Program-made: the position numbers and the translations under genes
Notes under the pieces: model-generated
What the model was told of the DNA's origin: nothing
The model's database searches: none
What the model saw: only the letters and a program-made list of their open reading frames with translations
Assembly (NCBI RefSeq): GCF_021378075.1
Contig: NZ_JAJUOS010000001.1
Location: 495,586-559,585, forward strand
Direction of reading: 5' to 3'
DNA: 64,000 nucleotides
Source: Rhodobacter flavimaris
Lineage (GTDB): Bacteria > Pseudomonadota > Alphaproteobacteria > Rhodobacterales > Rhodobacteraceae
In this document: positions 36,968 to 48,761 of the stretch, piece after piece
Position numbering within the stretch: position 1 is the stretch's first letter
Layout: each line of letters starts with the position of its first letter

Positions 36968-38264
36968 TTCTCGATACTCCATTACAGGAAAGGGCGCACG
37001 AAGGAGCGCAGGTGACGATTCCGGTGCCGCTTGCGGCGGCGCACGCGCAGAGGCTTTCGATGAGCGGGGCTGGCAAAGCGGCCGGAGCGCGGCGCAGGAC
37101 CACGACGGACAGGATCGCGGAGACGATCGGCGCAACGAAGGCGATCGACAGCGCGGCGCCGACCCCGATCTGCGCTTGCAGCGCGCCGACACCGAAGTAG
37201 AGCAGGCCCGCCAGAGCGAAGCCTAGGCCGAAGACCATGCCGGCGGCGGTGGCTCCCGCTTGTGGCGCGAGGTCCTGCGCGGCGACGACCAGGATGGGCG
37301 TGGCGGCGTAGCTAAGCGCGCCTGCGGCGGCTAGCGAAACCATGAAGCCTGCCGTTCCCGGGGCGAGCCAGAGCAACGCAAGGAAGGCTGGCATACCGGC
37401 GGACATCACCCCGGCGAGCAGCCAGGTCCGCGGCAGGCGTCCGGCGAGAAACCCGATGCCGATGCCGCCGGCCGCCGCCGCGAGCGAGAACGTGCTGAGC
37501 ATACCGGCGATAGCGGGATCGGTCTCGGGCAGACCGTGCCGTTCCATCAGGTACAGCGGCAGGCCGTTCAGGACCGCTGTGGCCGGCAGAAAGGCAGAAG
37601 CGGTGGCGAGCGTGATCAGGCCGACAGGCCCGAAGACCAGCCGTATGTCGAAGCGCGGCGCGGCCGCGACCGGGCGGACCGAACTGTCCGCATTGCGCGG
37701 CGCGAAGGCAAGGATCGCAGCCGCGGCAACGAGGCCGGGCAGGATCAGGACGACTGGCAGCGCAGGGCCGGCAATGTCGCGCGCGACGGCGATCAGGCCC
37801 GGGCCGGCTGCATAGCCGAGCATGCCGCCCGCGGAAAACAGGGCAACGGCGAACTCGGGCCGCCGGGCGCCTCGCCGCACCAGCATGGAGCCTGCGGGAT
37901 GGATCGCGGCGGACCCCAACCCGGCGACGGCAACCAATGCGAAGAGGAGCGATGCGCTTGGCACGACGACCAAAAGGCTGAGCAGCACAGAGCTGAATAG
38001 CACGCTCGCCGCGGTCACCGGGACCTCACCGAACCGGTCCGAGAGCCGTCCAAGCAGCGGCCCGGGCAGCGAAGCAGAAAGGCCGAAGAGTGCCACGAGG
38101 CCGGCGAGCGTTGCCTCGTCAAGCCCCAGGTGACGATGGAAAGTCGGCAGGAGCGCCGGCAGGAAGGCGGTGTAGGCATCGTTGACGGTGTGGCCGAACG
38201 TGCCGAGAAGGAGAGGCTGGCGTCCGGTGTCGACGCGCGGCGGGTCGAAGGTCATTTCGGCCAT
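36960..38264 (-). CDS. MFS transporter, fosmidomycin-resistance (Fsr)-like
   Basis: A 434-residue protein with about twelve membrane helices and an N-terminal GTFGHTVNDAYTAFLPALLP typical of the Fsr-like MFS branch. The loop after helix 2 is GRLSDRFGEVPV, the MFS signature. The C-terminus (about 405-434) is cysteine-rich, which is unusual for this family and may come from frame extension or metal binding. It stands between glutaredoxin and reductase genes with short overlaps. The substrate is unknown. Confidence 0.82.
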   Translation of the reverse strand: MAEMTFDPPRVDTGRQPLLLGTFGHTVNDAYTAFLPALLPTFHRHLGLDEATLAGLVALFGLSASLPGPLLGRLSDRFGEVPVTAASVLFSSVLLSLLVVVPSASLLFALVAVAGLGSAAIHPAGSMLVRRGARRPEFAVALFSAGGMLGYAAGPGLIAVARDIAGPALPVVLILPGLVAAAAILAFAPRNADSSVRPVAAAPRFDIRLVFGPVGLITLATASAFLPATAVLNGLPLYLMERHGLPETDPAIAGMLSTFSLAAAAGGIGIGFLAGRLPRTWLLAGVMSAGMPAFLALLWLAPGTAGFMVSLAAAGALSYAATPILVVAAQDLAPQAGATAAGMVFGLGFALAGLLYFGVGALQAQIGVGAALSIAFVAPIVSAILSVVVLRRAPAALPAPLIESLCACAAASGTGIVTCAPSCALSCNGVSRNA

Positions 38265-38506
38265 ATCCCCACCTCCTTCAGGCGGGCCTCAATGCGGGGC
38301 TTGATGTCCTCGAACGTGCCGAAGGTGAACCAGTCGCCGATCTCCGCGATCGGGGCGATGCGCACGCCGAAGCGGCGTTTGGCCTCGTCCATGATCGCCA
38401 GATCGGTCAGGTCGCGTTCGGCGTAGGCGATGCCGAGGCGACCAAGCCAGGCCTTAAGCGTGCGGCAGTCCGGGCAGGTCGGGGTAGAATAGACGGTGAC
38501 GGTCAT
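38252..38506 (-). CDS. Glutaredoxin family protein
   Basis: An 84-residue glutaredoxin-like protein with the redox motif CPDC (YSTPTCPDCRTLK) and a conserved Pro in IAPIAEIGD (cis-Pro region). I start at ATG 38506, where GGAG is 7-8 nt upstream; the longer reading has no homology. It overlaps the MFS gene by 13 bp and lies 70 bp after copA. A role in keeping copper-site thiols reduced is plausible. Confidence 0.85.
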   Translation of the reverse strand: MTVTVYSTPTCPDCRTLKAWLGRLGIAYAERDLTDLAIMDEAKRRFGVRIAPIAEIGDWFTFGTFEDIKPRIEARLKEVGIWPK

Positions 38507-38576
38507 GACGGGTCTCCTCGGTTGGATGGTGATGGGATAAGGGGGCGTCCACGGTTCAGCCGGGGACGCAGAGATG

Positions 38577-41063
<2,487 letters not shown>

Positions 41064-41107
41064 GGCTGATTCCCTTCGGATTAGCGGTGATGCGCAAGGA
41101 AATGGGG

Positions 41108-41129
41108 CTTCCCAAGATGGGAGGGTCAA
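41108..41129 (-). promoter_or_regulatory. CueR operator for copA
   Basis: On the minus strand TTGACCCTCCCATCTTGGGAAG matches the other two boxes at all but a few positions. It is placed about 45-66 bp upstream of the copA ATG, with TTGACC as -35. Confidence 0.8.
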
Positions 41130-41248
41130 CAGGCTTTTTCTCGGTATTCCGGAAATCTTCTGCGCTGCCTCACGCGCGCGCGTCAAAATCTCCCGACAGC
41201 GTAAAATCCGGTGCATCTCGGCCGGGAAAAGATTTTGCAGGGCCCCTA

Positions 41249-41270
41249 TTGACCCTCCAATGCTGGGAAC
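41249..41270 (+). promoter_or_regulatory. CueR operator for the copper-chaperone operon
   Basis: TTGACCCTCCAATGCTGGGAAC lies 40 bp before the CopZ-like ATG and repeats the cueR box with a few differences. With the copA box it makes a divergent copper-responsive promoter pair in 41064-41310. Confidence 0.8.
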
Positions 41271-41310
41271 GACCACCTCTTGTTTCGCCAATCAAACAAA
41301 GGAGGCGAAC

Positions 41311-41511
41311 ATGCAATTCCACATCGAGAACATGACCTGCTTCGGGTGCGCACGAAGCGTGACCAAGGCGATACAGTCGGTGGACAAGGGGGCGGTGATC
41401 AAGGCCGATCCCGAAAATCGCAAGATCGAGGTCGAAACGTCGGCCTTCCGGACCGATATCGAGGCCGTTCTCGCCGAAGCGGGCTATCCCGCCACGCGCG
41501 AAGCCGCGTGA
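41311..41511 (+). CDS. CopZ-like heavy-metal-associated copper chaperone
   Basis: A 66-residue single HMA domain (MQFHIENMTCFGCARSV, metal ligands Cys10 and Cys13). It would bind Cu(I) in the cytoplasm and hand it to CopA. The motif MTCFGC differs from the usual MTCGHC or MTCxxC of CopZ in having Phe-Gly, which is seen in several alphaproteobacteria. GGAGG lies before the ATG. Confidence 0.88.
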   Translation: MQFHIENMTCFGCARSVTKAIQSVDKGAVIKADPENRKIEVETSAFRTDIEAVLAEAGYPATREAA

Positions 41512-41523
41512 CGGAGGCCGGCG

Positions 41524-41688
41524 ATGTCCCGCCTCTCGATCGTGTTCCTGGGAACGGCCTCGGCTGCCGCCGTGGCGCTTAACCTGATCCAGGTGCAAGT
41601 TGGGGCGGCTGGCCCGGCCGCGGAAGAACCGATCGCCCGCTCCGCACACGAGTTTGCGCCGTCTGGCACCATTCATGGCGGACACTGA
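41524..41688 (+). CDS. Small hypothetical membrane-anchored protein
   Basis: A 54-residue protein (MSRLSIVFLGTASAAAVALN at its start) with one N-terminal hydrophobic segment and a short periplasmic tail ending HGGH. It follows the chaperone gene by 12 bp with GGAGG upstream of the ATG. The terminal histidines could touch metal. I do not recognise a family. Confidence 0.5.
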   Translation: MSRLSIVFLGTASAAAVALNLIQVQVGAAGPAAEEPIARSAHEFAPSGTIHGGH

Positions 41689-41700
41689 TCTCGCCCATGC

Positions 41701-41726
41701 AGAGCCGCCCTCTCGAGGGCGGCTCT
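41701..41726 (+). terminator. Strong hairpin after the chaperone operon
   Basis: AGAGCCGCCCTC and GAGGGCGGCTCT are perfect 12-base arms with only TC between them, so the real stem is about 10 bp with a 6-nt loop. It lies 12 bp after the preceding stop codon. No T-run follows, so it may end or stabilise the transcript. Confidence 0.6.
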
Positions 41727-41830
41727 CGCGAAGCACTCTCTGGAAGAGGTGGCCAATCTCGCCCAGCATACCCGTGAAAGTGATAGCGTCAGAAATGGAC
41801 TCGCTAGCGACTGGAGGCTATGTTCTTACC

Positions 41831-42187
41831 ATGTTCGGTCGTGCCCTCGCTTTGCTGGCAGTGCTTGCTATCGTCCTCGTAACGACGGCGGTGCCTTCGC
41901 ATGCCGCTCGCATGAGTGCAGGGGCGAACCATGCGCGTCATACCGACATGATGAGTCACATGGAGGCTGGCGATGCCCATGGCTGCGCGGGTCAGCACGC
42001 ATGCAGTGAGGCAAATGCAGGGCTTTGTGCCTTCGTCTGCGCGGGCTTTACAGCTTTCGCACCGGCGCCGGAGGAAGCGGCTTCCCAGCCTATCGATCCT
42101 TCCAGACACCGGTTTCCTTCCGAAACGAGCGTCGAAAGCCGGTCTCCGGATCCGAACGAACGACCTCCCAAACCCCGTCTCCTCTGA
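41831..42187 (+). CDS. Exported hypothetical protein of the copper island
   Basis: A 118-residue protein with a signal peptide (MFGRALALLAVLAIVLVTTA, then VPSHAA). It has a Met/His/Cys-containing middle (HTDMMSHMEAGDAHGCAG, CSEANAGLC) and a Pro-rich, polar C-terminus. The residues suit periplasmic copper binding, but I know no family for it. It lies upstream of the multicopper oxidase and probably shares its transcript. ATG 41831 was chosen because the signal peptide starts there. Confidence 0.55.
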   Translation: MFGRALALLAVLAIVLVTTAVPSHAARMSAGANHARHTDMMSHMEAGDAHGCAGQHACSEANAGLCAFVCAGFTAFAPAPEEAASQPIDPSRHRFPSETSVESRSPDPNERPPKPRLL

Positions 42188-42260
42188 TCGCGCCCGGGCC
42201 GACGCCCGTGGCGTCCCATAGGCTTTCATGAACGGGACGGGATGTCCCGAGGAGACGACA

Positions 42261-43811
42261 ATGAACACACTCTCACGTCGCGGCTTTCTTGCCGGATGCG
42301 CGGGCGCAGTTGCGACTTTCAACCTTTCTCGCGCCGCCATGGCGCAATCAACGGCCCCCCTTGCGCTCTCGGCTGCCACCCGAACGCTCGATATCGACGG
42401 GCGCGCGGCAACGGTCTTCGGTCTCGCCGGGCCCGGCGGCCAGGGGCTGGCACTCGATCCCGGGCAGCGGTTCCGGGTCGACCTCACCAACGATCTGGAT
42501 GTCGGCACGATCATCCACTGGCACGGGCAAATCCCGCCCAACGCCCAGGACGGCGTGCCCGACATGCCGATGCCCCTTCTCGCCCCGGGCGAGACTCGGT
42601 CCTATGACTTCGAGGCCCGGCCGGGAACGCACTGGATGCACAGCCACGTGCCGATCCAGGAAATGCAGTTGCTCGCCGCACCGCTCATCGTGCGCTCGGC
42701 TGAAGACGTCGCCGCCGACCGGCAGGAGGTCGTGATGTTCCTGCACGACTTCTCGTTCAAGTCGCCCGAAGAGGTCTTGGCCGCGGTCGCGGGCGGTCAC
42801 GAAGGCGGCGGTCACGGCGGACATGGCGATGCAAAAGGCACGCACCGGATGCCCATGGGAGGGATGGCCGCCATGCCGGGCATGGATCACAGCGCGATGG
42901 GCCACGGAGCCATGGGCGGCATGCCGATGGGCAACATGCAGGGCATGGGTGGGATGATGGGCATGGCGGGCCAGATGGGCGGCATGGCCATGGACCTGAA
43001 CGACTACGACTGGGACGCCTATCTCGCCAATGACCGCACGCTCTCTGACCCCGAGGTGGTGCCGGTCGAGCGCGGCGGCCGTATCCGGCTCCGTGTCATC
43101 AACGCCGCGGCTGCCACGGTGTTCTGGATCGACACCGGGACGGCCGCAGCGCACCTCGTCGCGGTGGACGGCCACGCGGTTCACCCGCTTCCGGGCAGCC
43201 GGTTCGGGCTCGCCATGGGACAGCGGCTGGATCTCGAGATCGACCTCCCGAGCGAGGGCGGCGCTTGGCCGATCCTAGCCTTGCGCGAAGGAGCGCGGGA
43301 GCGGACCGGACTGATCCTCGCGACGCCGGGCGCGGAGGTCCGGCGACTCGACGCCGTCGCCGAGACCGCGGCACCTGCCTTCGACACGGATCTCGCGCAG
43401 GAAGGACGCCTAGCAGCGCTATTCCCCCTGCCTCAGCGGCCGGTGGACCGCAGCCATATCCTGATGCTGGCAGGGTCGATGCAGCCCTATGTCTGGACGA
43501 TCAACGGCGCCGTCTGGGGCCAGCATCAGCCGGCCATCGCACGCAGCGGCGAGCGGGTCTTGCTGTCGTTCCACAACATGTCGATGATGGGACACCCGAT
43601 GCACCTGCACGGTCACGCATTCCAGGTCGTCGGGCTGAACGGACAGGCGGTCGCGGGCGCGCTGCGCGACACCGTCTACGTGCCGCCGATGTCGATGGTG
43701 ACGGTTGCACTTGATGCGGGCGAAGCAGCGCGATGGATGTTACACTGCCATCACATGCCGCATTTGGCCAAGGGCATGATGACCGAGTTCCAGGTCTCCA
43801 CTTCGGCCTAA
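42261..43811 (+). CDS. Tat-exported multicopper oxidase
   Basis: A 516-residue periplasmic copper oxidase likely to oxidise Cu(I) and protect the cell envelope. The Tat signal is SRRGFLAG (5-12). Copper ligand motifs are HWHG (86-89), HWMHSH (124-129), HPMHLHGHAF near 452 and HCHHMPHLAKGM near 495. A Met/His-rich insertion runs from about 180 to 244, as in CueO, where the loop binds extra Cu(I). The start ATG 42261 follows GGAG. Confidence 0.92.
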   Translation: MNTLSRRGFLAGCAGAVATFNLSRAAMAQSTAPLALSAATRTLDIDGRAATVFGLAGPGGQGLALDPGQRFRVDLTNDLDVGTIIHWHGQIPPNAQDGVPDMPMPLLAPGETRSYDFEARPGTHWMHSHVPIQEMQLLAAPLIVRSAEDVAADRQEVVMFLHDFSFKSPEEVLAAVAGGHEGGGHGGHGDAKGTHRMPMGGMAAMPGMDHSAMGHGAMGGMPMGNMQGMGGMMGMAGQMGGMAMDLNDYDWDAYLANDRTLSDPEVVPVERGGRIRLRVINAAAATVFWIDTGTAAAHLVAVDGHAVHPLPGSRFGLAMGQRLDLEIDLPSEGGAWPILALREGARERTGLILATPGAEVRRLDAVAETAAPAFDTDLAQEGRLAALFPLPQRPVDRSHILMLAGSMQPYVWTINGAVWGQHQPAIARSGERVLLSFHNMSMMGHPMHLHGHAFQVVGLNGQAVAGALRDTVYVPPMSMVTVALDAGEAARWMLHCHHMPHLAKGMMTEFQVSTSA

Positions 43812-43873
43812 TGGCAACCAATGGTCGCGCAGGGATCTTTGGTCTCCGGCGCGGCCTAACATCTGGGAGAAAT

Positions 43874-44002
43874 ATGATGTTCGGGGATGAAATGGGCTAC
43901 GGAATGGGTCTGGGCATGGGGTTCGGCTGGCTGATCGGGCTTCTCGTCCTCGTTTTCTTGGTTCTCGGGATCGCGGCACTGATCAAGTACCTACGCTCCT
44001 GA
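43874..44002 (+). CDS. Small membrane protein, 42 residues
   Basis: MMFGDEMGYGMGLGMGFGWL followed by one hydrophobic helix and KYLRS at the end. The Met/Gly-rich head and its place between the oxidase and the second copper ATPase suggest a copper-linked role, but no family assignment is possible. GGGAG precedes ATG 43874. Confidence 0.6.
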   Translation: MMFGDEMGYGMGLGMGFGWLIGLLVLVFLVLGIAALIKYLRS

Positions 44003-44053
44003 TCAGACGAGACCGAGCCTCCCATCCAGTCTTAAACGAAGGGGGCGACGCGA

Positions 44054-46387
44054 ATGGAGAAACACCACCAGCACCACGTGCACCACACTGCAACGGACGC
44101 AGAGAATGTCGCAACCGATCCTGTTTGCGGCATGCAGGTCGAAATGCGCAAGGACGCAAGGTCGCGGCAATATGGCGGCGAGACCTTCTGGTTCTGCTCC
44201 GAAGTATGCGAGACGAAGTTCGACTCGGATCCCTATTTCTACGCTTCGGGCAATGTGAAGAGGGCCGGCCAGAAGCCGACACCCGGCACGCAATACACTT
44301 GCCCGATGCATCCAGAGATCGTCCGCGACGAACCGGGGAACTGCCCGATCTGCGGCATGGCGCTGGAACCCATGGTGCCGTCGGAAGAGCAAAGCCACGA
44401 ACTTGTCGATTTCACGCGGCGCATGTGGATCTCGGCGACGGCGGCCGTGCCGCTGGTCATCCTGACGATGGGCGAGCTGGTGGCCTTGCCGGTGCGCGAC
44501 TGGATCGGGCACAGGGTGGCCTCCTACCTGGAATGCGTGCTGGCCACGCCCATCATCCTCTGGGCCGCGCTGCCATTCTTCCGGCGCGGGATCGACTCGA
44601 TCCGCAATGTCTCGCCGAACATGTGGACGCTGATTTCGCTCGGGGTCGGTGCCGCGTATCTCTACTCGCTGGTCGCGACCTTCGCGCCAGGCGTGTTCCC
44701 GGCCGAGTACAGGATGGGCCACGGCGTCGGTACGTACTACGAGGCTGCCGTCGTCATCGTCGCTCTGATCTTCGTAGGCCAGGTGCTGGAGCTGCGTGCG
44801 CGGGAACGCACGGGCGACGCAATTCGGGCGCTGCTCGACCTCGCGCCCAAGACCGCGCGCCGGATCCTGCCGGATGGATCGGAATACGACGCACCGCTGG
44901 AGAACATCGTCGAGGGCGACCTGCTGCGGGTGCGGCCCGGCGACAGCGTTCCGGTCGATGGCGAGGTCGTCGAGGGCCGGTCGTCGGTCGACGAAAGCAT
45001 GATCACGGGCGAGCCGGTTCCGGTGGAGAAGGTCGAGGGCAACCGCGTCACCGGCGGCACAATCAACAAGAACGGGACGCTAGCGGTGCGTGCGACGCAG
45101 GTCGGCGCGGACACGGTGCTGTCGCAGATCGTCGAGATGGTCGCTGGCGCCCGGCGGTCGCGGGCACCGATCCAGGGACTGGCGGACAAGGTCTCCTCGG
45201 TCTTTGTGCCGACCGTCGTTCTGATAGCCATCATTGCCTTCGGTGTGTGGCTCTGGGCGGGGCCGGAACCGGCGCTGGCCTTTGCCATCGCCTCGGCTGT
45301 CTCGGTTCTGATCGTTGCCTGCCCCTGCGCGCTGGGTCTCGCCACGCCGATCTCGATCACCACGGCCGCTGGCCGGGGCGCGCAGGCGGGGGTCCTGATC
45401 AAGGATGCCGAGGCGCTGGAGCGCATGGCGCGGATCGATACGGTGATCGTCGACAAAACCGGCACGCTGACGGAGGGCAAGCCGCGACTGACCGATGTGA
45501 TGGCGCTCCATGGCGAGGAGGCGGAGGTGCTGGGCCTTGCCGCCGCGCTCGAGCGCGGCTCGGAGCATCCGCTGGCTGAGGCGATAGTGGCTGGCGCGAA
45601 GGACCGGGGGTTAACGCTTGATACCGCACATGGCTTCGAGGCGGTCACTGGCAAGGGGGTCCACGGCACCGTCGCGGGGCGCAAAGTTGCGCTTGGCAAT
45701 GCGGCGATGATGGCGGATCTTGGGCTTTCGACGAACGACGCCGAGGCACGGGCCGACACGCTACGCGCAAACGGCAAGACGGCGATGTTCGTCGCGGTGG
45801 ACGGGGCGCTTGCAGGCATCGTTGCCGTGGCCGATCCGATCAAGGAGACGACCGAGGCCGCGATCCGCGATCTCCACGCGCTCGGGCTAACCATCATCAT
45901 GGCCACTGGCGACAACCGCCGCACGGCCGAGGCGGTGGCCTCGCGGCTGGGCATCGATGAGGTGCGCGCGGGCGTCCTGCCGGAGGACAAGCAGAAGCTG
46001 ATCGAGGAACTTCGCGCCAAAGGCAAGTCCGTCGCGATGGCCGGCGACGGCGTGAACGACGCCCCTGCGCTTGCGGCTGCTGATGTCGGAATTGCCATGA
46101 GCACCGGGGCCGACGTGGCGGTGGAGAGCGCCGGGATAACGCTGATGCACGGGGACCTCGTTGGCCTCGTGCGAGCGCGCAAGCTGGCCAGGGCGACGCT
46201 CAGGAACATCAAGCAGAACCTGTTCTTCGCCTTCGTCTACAACGCAGCGGGCGTGCCCGTCGCCGCCGGCGTGCTCTATCCCCTGACCGGCATTCTGCTC
46301 TCGCCGATGATCGCGGCGGCTGCGATGAGCCTCTCCTCTGTCTCGGTCATTACGAACGCGCTGCGGCTAAGGCGGATCGACCTCTGA
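44054..46387 (+). CDS. Copper-translocating P-type ATPase with YHS and metal-binding N-terminal domains
   Basis: A 777-residue P1B ATPase distinct from CopA. After a His-rich start ([11 protein letters not shown]) comes a YHS-like domain (DPVCGMQVE ... FCSEVC, 22-66) and a heavy-metal-binding domain (YTCPMHPEI ... CPICGM, 78-103), in place of HMA domains. It has the ion motif CPC (Cys423, Cys425), DKTGTLTEG (Asp467), the HP motif EHPLAEA and GDGVNDAPA. This architecture is typical of SilP/CopB-like exporters in metal islands. Substrate Cu(I) or Ag(I) is inferred from the motif and the neighbours. Confidence 0.92.
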   Translation: MEKHHQHHVHHTATDAENVATDPVCGMQVEMRKDARSRQYGGETFWFCSEVCETKFDSDPYFYASGNVKRAGQKPTPGTQYTCPMHPEIVRDEPGNCPICGMALEPMVPSEEQSHELVDFTRRMWISATAAVPLVILTMGELVALPVRDWIGHRVASYLECVLATPIILWAALPFFRRGIDSIRNVSPNMWTLISLGVGAAYLYSLVATFAPGVFPAEYRMGHGVGTYYEAAVVIVALIFVGQVLELRARERTGDAIRALLDLAPKTARRILPDGSEYDAPLENIVEGDLLRVRPGDSVPVDGEVVEGRSSVDESMITGEPVPVEKVEGNRVTGGTINKNGTLAVRATQVGADTVLSQIVEMVAGARRSRAPIQGLADKVSSVFVPTVVLIAIIAFGVWLWAGPEPALAFAIASAVSVLIVACPCALGLATPISITTAAGRGAQAGVLIKDAEALERMARIDTVIVDKTGTLTEGKPRLTDVMALHGEEAEVLGLAAALERGSEHPLAEAIVAGAKDRGLTLDTAHGFEAVTGKGVHGTVAGRKVALGNAAMMADLGLSTNDAEARADTLRANGKTAMFVAVDGALAGIVAVADPIKETTEAAIRDLHALGLTIIMATGDNRRTAEAVASRLGIDEVRAGVLPEDKQKLIEELRAKGKSVAMAGDGVNDAPALAAADVGIAMSTGADVAVESAGITLMHGDLVGLVRARKLARATLRNIKQNLFFAFVYNAAGVPVAAGVLYPLTGILLSPMIAAAAMSLSSVSVITNALRLRRIDL

Positions 46388-46421
46388 GCGCAGCTGACGT
46401 CACTCATTAAAGGAGAACGAC

Positions 46422-46451
46422 TTGACCCAGAATACACTCACCCGCCGCGGG
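46422..46451 (+). pseudogene. Start of a Tat-signal gene cut by the IS6-family element
   Basis: After the ATPase stop, AAAGGAGAACGAC is a good ribosome binding site, followed by TTG (46422). The frame reads MTQNTLTRRG and then enters the IS at 46449. NTLxRRG copies the Tat signal start of the multicopper oxidase at 42261 (MNTLSRRGF). Beyond the IS, 47274 onward reads LLAAVAGSL in one frame, which looks like the hydrophobic core of the same signal, before running into a stop near 47367. The gene body is missing. Confidence 0.6.
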
Positions 46452-47264
46452 AGCTGTCAGACGGATTCGAACCAGTCTCCACAAGGGCAGTAGAACTGTC
46501 CCTCATGTCTCGCAGAGACCGCGCTACTCGGCGAGAGCAGCGGCACGGATCTTCTTGAAATTGTCCCTGCAGTAGAGGCTTCGCTCCGCATTGAAATGGT
46601 TGAAGACCGAGGCGTGGACGGCGACGAATTTCTGCAGACTTCGCGTCCGGCGGAACCGATGCATTGCCCGCTCCCGTCGTCGGAAAGGCAAGTGTGAATT
46701 CTCTGCCCGGTTGTTCAGCCAACGGCTGGTCTGCTGCAAATTTGCGGCGCCGATCGCCTTCGGTGCCGCGCCGTAGGAGCGCAGCAGATCAGTGGCGATG
46801 GCCTCGGGCCGGCCGTATCTCCGCATCGTTTTCTTCAAGAATTTCAGGGCCGATTTTCTGTCCCGCGTCTTTGTCACGAAACTCTCGAGCACTTCGCCTT
46901 CGTGATCAACTGCGCGCCAGAGGTAGTGACGTTCGCCATTGATCTCCACGAAAACCTCGTCGAGATGCCAACGCCATTGGGGACCGGATCGCAACCGCTC
47001 AGCGCGTTTCGCCCGGATCTCGGAGGCAAACATCGGGCCGAACCGGTTCCACCAGAAACGGACAGATTCATGGCTGATGTCGATGCCGCGCTCGTGCAGA
47101 AGGTCCTCAACGTTGCGGAGCGATAGAGGGAACCGGACATACATCATAACCGCCAGACGAATGATTTTCGGGCTGGTCCGGAAGTACTTGAATGGGGACT
47201 CTTTCTCATCCCCAGAAGCCACGAAACCACCCTGCCCCGCTCAACGGGATTCTCTCTGACAAGG
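46449..47264 (-). mobile_element. IS6-family insertion sequence with apparent 8-bp direct repeats
   Basis: The roughly 816-bp element has IS6-like terminal repeats (GAGCTGTCAGAC left, GCCTTGTCAGAG from the right). The 8-mer CCCGCCGC occurs at 46441-46448 and 47265-47272, the duplication length expected for the family. The repeat sits 3 bp closer to the inverted repeat on one side than the other, so chance in GC-rich DNA is possible. This is the only copy in the window with an unbroken transposase. Confidence 0.85.
46524..47222 (-). CDS. IS6-family transposase, intact
   Basis: A 232-residue DDE transposase. The N-terminus has the family helix-turn-helix (IIRLAVMMYVRFPLSLRNVEDLL), and the catalytic triad lies in WHLDEVFVEING (Asp), IATDLLRSYGAA (Asp) and NNRAENSHLPFRRRER (Glu). 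The start is GTG at 47222; sister copies begin a few residues later with ATG. Length is normal, so it may be active and could also move the degraded copies in trans. Confidence 0.92.
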   Translation of the reverse strand: MASGDEKESPFKYFRTSPKIIRLAVMMYVRFPLSLRNVEDLLHERGIDISHESVRFWWNRFGPMFASEIRAKRAERLRSGPQWRWHLDEVFVEINGERHYLWRAVDHEGEVLESFVTKTRDRKSALKFLKKTMRRYGRPEAIATDLLRSYGAAPKAIGAANLQQTSRWLNNRAENSHLPFRRRERAMHRFRRTRSLQKFVAVHASVFNHFNAERSLYCRDNFKKIRAAALAE

Positions 47265-47364
47265 CCCGCCGCCTTGCTGGCGGCGGTTGCAGGTAGTTTG
47301 CGAACCCCAAAAAAGCGGACCGATCCAGATTGTATCAGAATTGCTTTCAGGCAGGCAGACGAGA

Positions 47365-48744
47365 CTAGCCCCGCCCCAGCACCGCCTCGATGGCAGAAGC
47401 GGCTGCGGTGACGATGGTGTCGGCTTCAGCCTCGGTCAGGCAGAACGGCGGTGCGAAGCCCAGGATATCGCCTTGAGGCATCGCGCGGCCGATCACGCCA
47501 CGATCAAGCAGCGCCGCGGCGATTGCGGGGCCGATCTTGCGTGACGGATCGAAGAACTTGCGGTCATCGCGGTCCTCGACGAATTCGACCGCGGCCATTA
47601 GCCCATCGCCCCGAACCTCACCGACATTGGCATGGCTGCCAAGCGCATCCTCCAGCCCTTTGCGGAAATAGGCGCCGACCCGGCCTGCGTTCTCGACCAG
47701 ATTCAACTCGTCGATCAGGCGCAGGTTCGCGACGCCAGCCGCCGCGCAGATCGGATGCGCCGAATAGGTCCAACCGTGACCGATCGGGCCAAGCTGATCC
47801 GAGCCGCGCACCAGAACTTCCCACATCCGGTCGCTGACGATCGACCCCGAGAGCGGCGCATAGGCCGAGGTCAGCCCCTTGGCGATGGTGATCAGGTCGG
47901 GCTTCATCCCGTAATGCTGTGAGCCGAACATCGAACCGAGGCGCCCGAACCCGGTGACGACCTCATCGGCGACCAGCAGCACATCGTATTTCTCGAGCAC
48001 GGCCTGAATGGCAGCCCAGTAGCCCTTGGGCGGGGGTACGATGCCGCCGGTGCCCAGGATCGGCTCTCCGATGAAGGCGGCGACGGTGTCGGGCCCTTCG
48101 GCAAGGATCAGTTCCTCCAGCTTGGCCACGCAATGGGCCGAGAACTGCTCCTCGCTCATCGAGCGGTCTTCGCGGCGGAAGTAATACGGGGCCTCGGTAT
48201 GGAGAATCGGCGCGCGCGGCAGATCGAAGGCATTGTGGAACAGCTCCAGCCCGGTCAGCGAGCCGGTCATCACGCCCGAGCCATGATAGCCACGCCAGCG
48301 CGAGATGATCTTCTTCTTCTCGGGGCGGCCGAGGATGTTGTTGTAGTACCAGATCAGCTTGATGTTGGTTTCATTCGCGTCCGAACCAGACAGGCCGAAA
48401 TAGACGCGGCTCATATGCGCGGGTGCGCGCTCCATGATCATATGGGCCAGCGTGATTGAGGCCTCGGTGCCGTGGCCGACATAGGCGTGGTAATAGGCCA
48501 GCTCATGCGCCTGCTGCGAGATCGCCTCGGCGATCTCGGTGCGGCCATAGCCGACATTGACGCAGTAAAGCCCGGCAAAGGCATCCAGCGAGCGTTTGCC
48601 AGCGGTGTCGGTGATATAGACGCCTTCGCCGCTACCGATGACGCGGCGCGGGCTTTCGCCGCGAGCATGCATCCCCATATGGGTCGAGGGGTGGAAGAAA
48701 TGGTCGCGATCCCAGGCGTTCAGGTCGTTCTCACGGTCAAGCAT
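47365..48744 (-). CDS. doeD: Diaminobutyrate transaminase DoeD (class III aminotransferase)
   Basis: DoeD takes the 4-amino group from L-2,4-diaminobutyrate, the product of ectoine ring opening and deacetylation, giving aspartate semialdehyde. The 459-residue PLP enzyme has GLSGSDANETNIKL, the pyridine-binding Asp in VADEVVTGFGR and the PLP Lys in LITIAKGLTSAY. The start ATG 48744 has AAGGA upstream. It is 17 bp downstream of doeC. In roseobacters the gene is called atf. Confidence 0.88.
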   Translation of the reverse strand: MLDRENDLNAWDRDHFFHPSTHMGMHARGESPRRVIGSGEGVYITDTAGKRSLDAFAGLYCVNVGYGRTEIAEAISQQAHELAYYHAYVGHGTEASITLAHMIMERAPAHMSRVYFGLSGSDANETNIKLIWYYNNILGRPEKKKIISRWRGYHGSGVMTGSLTGLELFHNAFDLPRAPILHTEAPYYFRREDRSMSEEQFSAHCVAKLEELILAEGPDTVAAFIGEPILGTGGIVPPPKGYWAAIQAVLEKYDVLLVADEVVTGFGRLGSMFGSQHYGMKPDLITIAKGLTSAYAPLSGSIVSDRMWEVLVRGSDQLGPIGHGWTYSAHPICAAAGVANLRLIDELNLVENAGRVGAYFRKGLEDALGSHANVGEVRGDGLMAAVEFVEDRDDRKFFDPSRKIGPAIAAALLDRGVIGRAMPQGDILGFAPPFCLTEAEADTIVTAAASAIEAVLGRG

Positions 48745-48761
48745 GGTGGTCCTTTCTCGCC

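Noticed and set aside
42780..42990. Repetitive Met/Gly/His codons as a DNA repeat
   Set aside because: The pattern comes from the Met/His-rich copper-binding insertion of the multicopper oxidase and keeps the reading frame, so it is protein composition and not a separate repeat.
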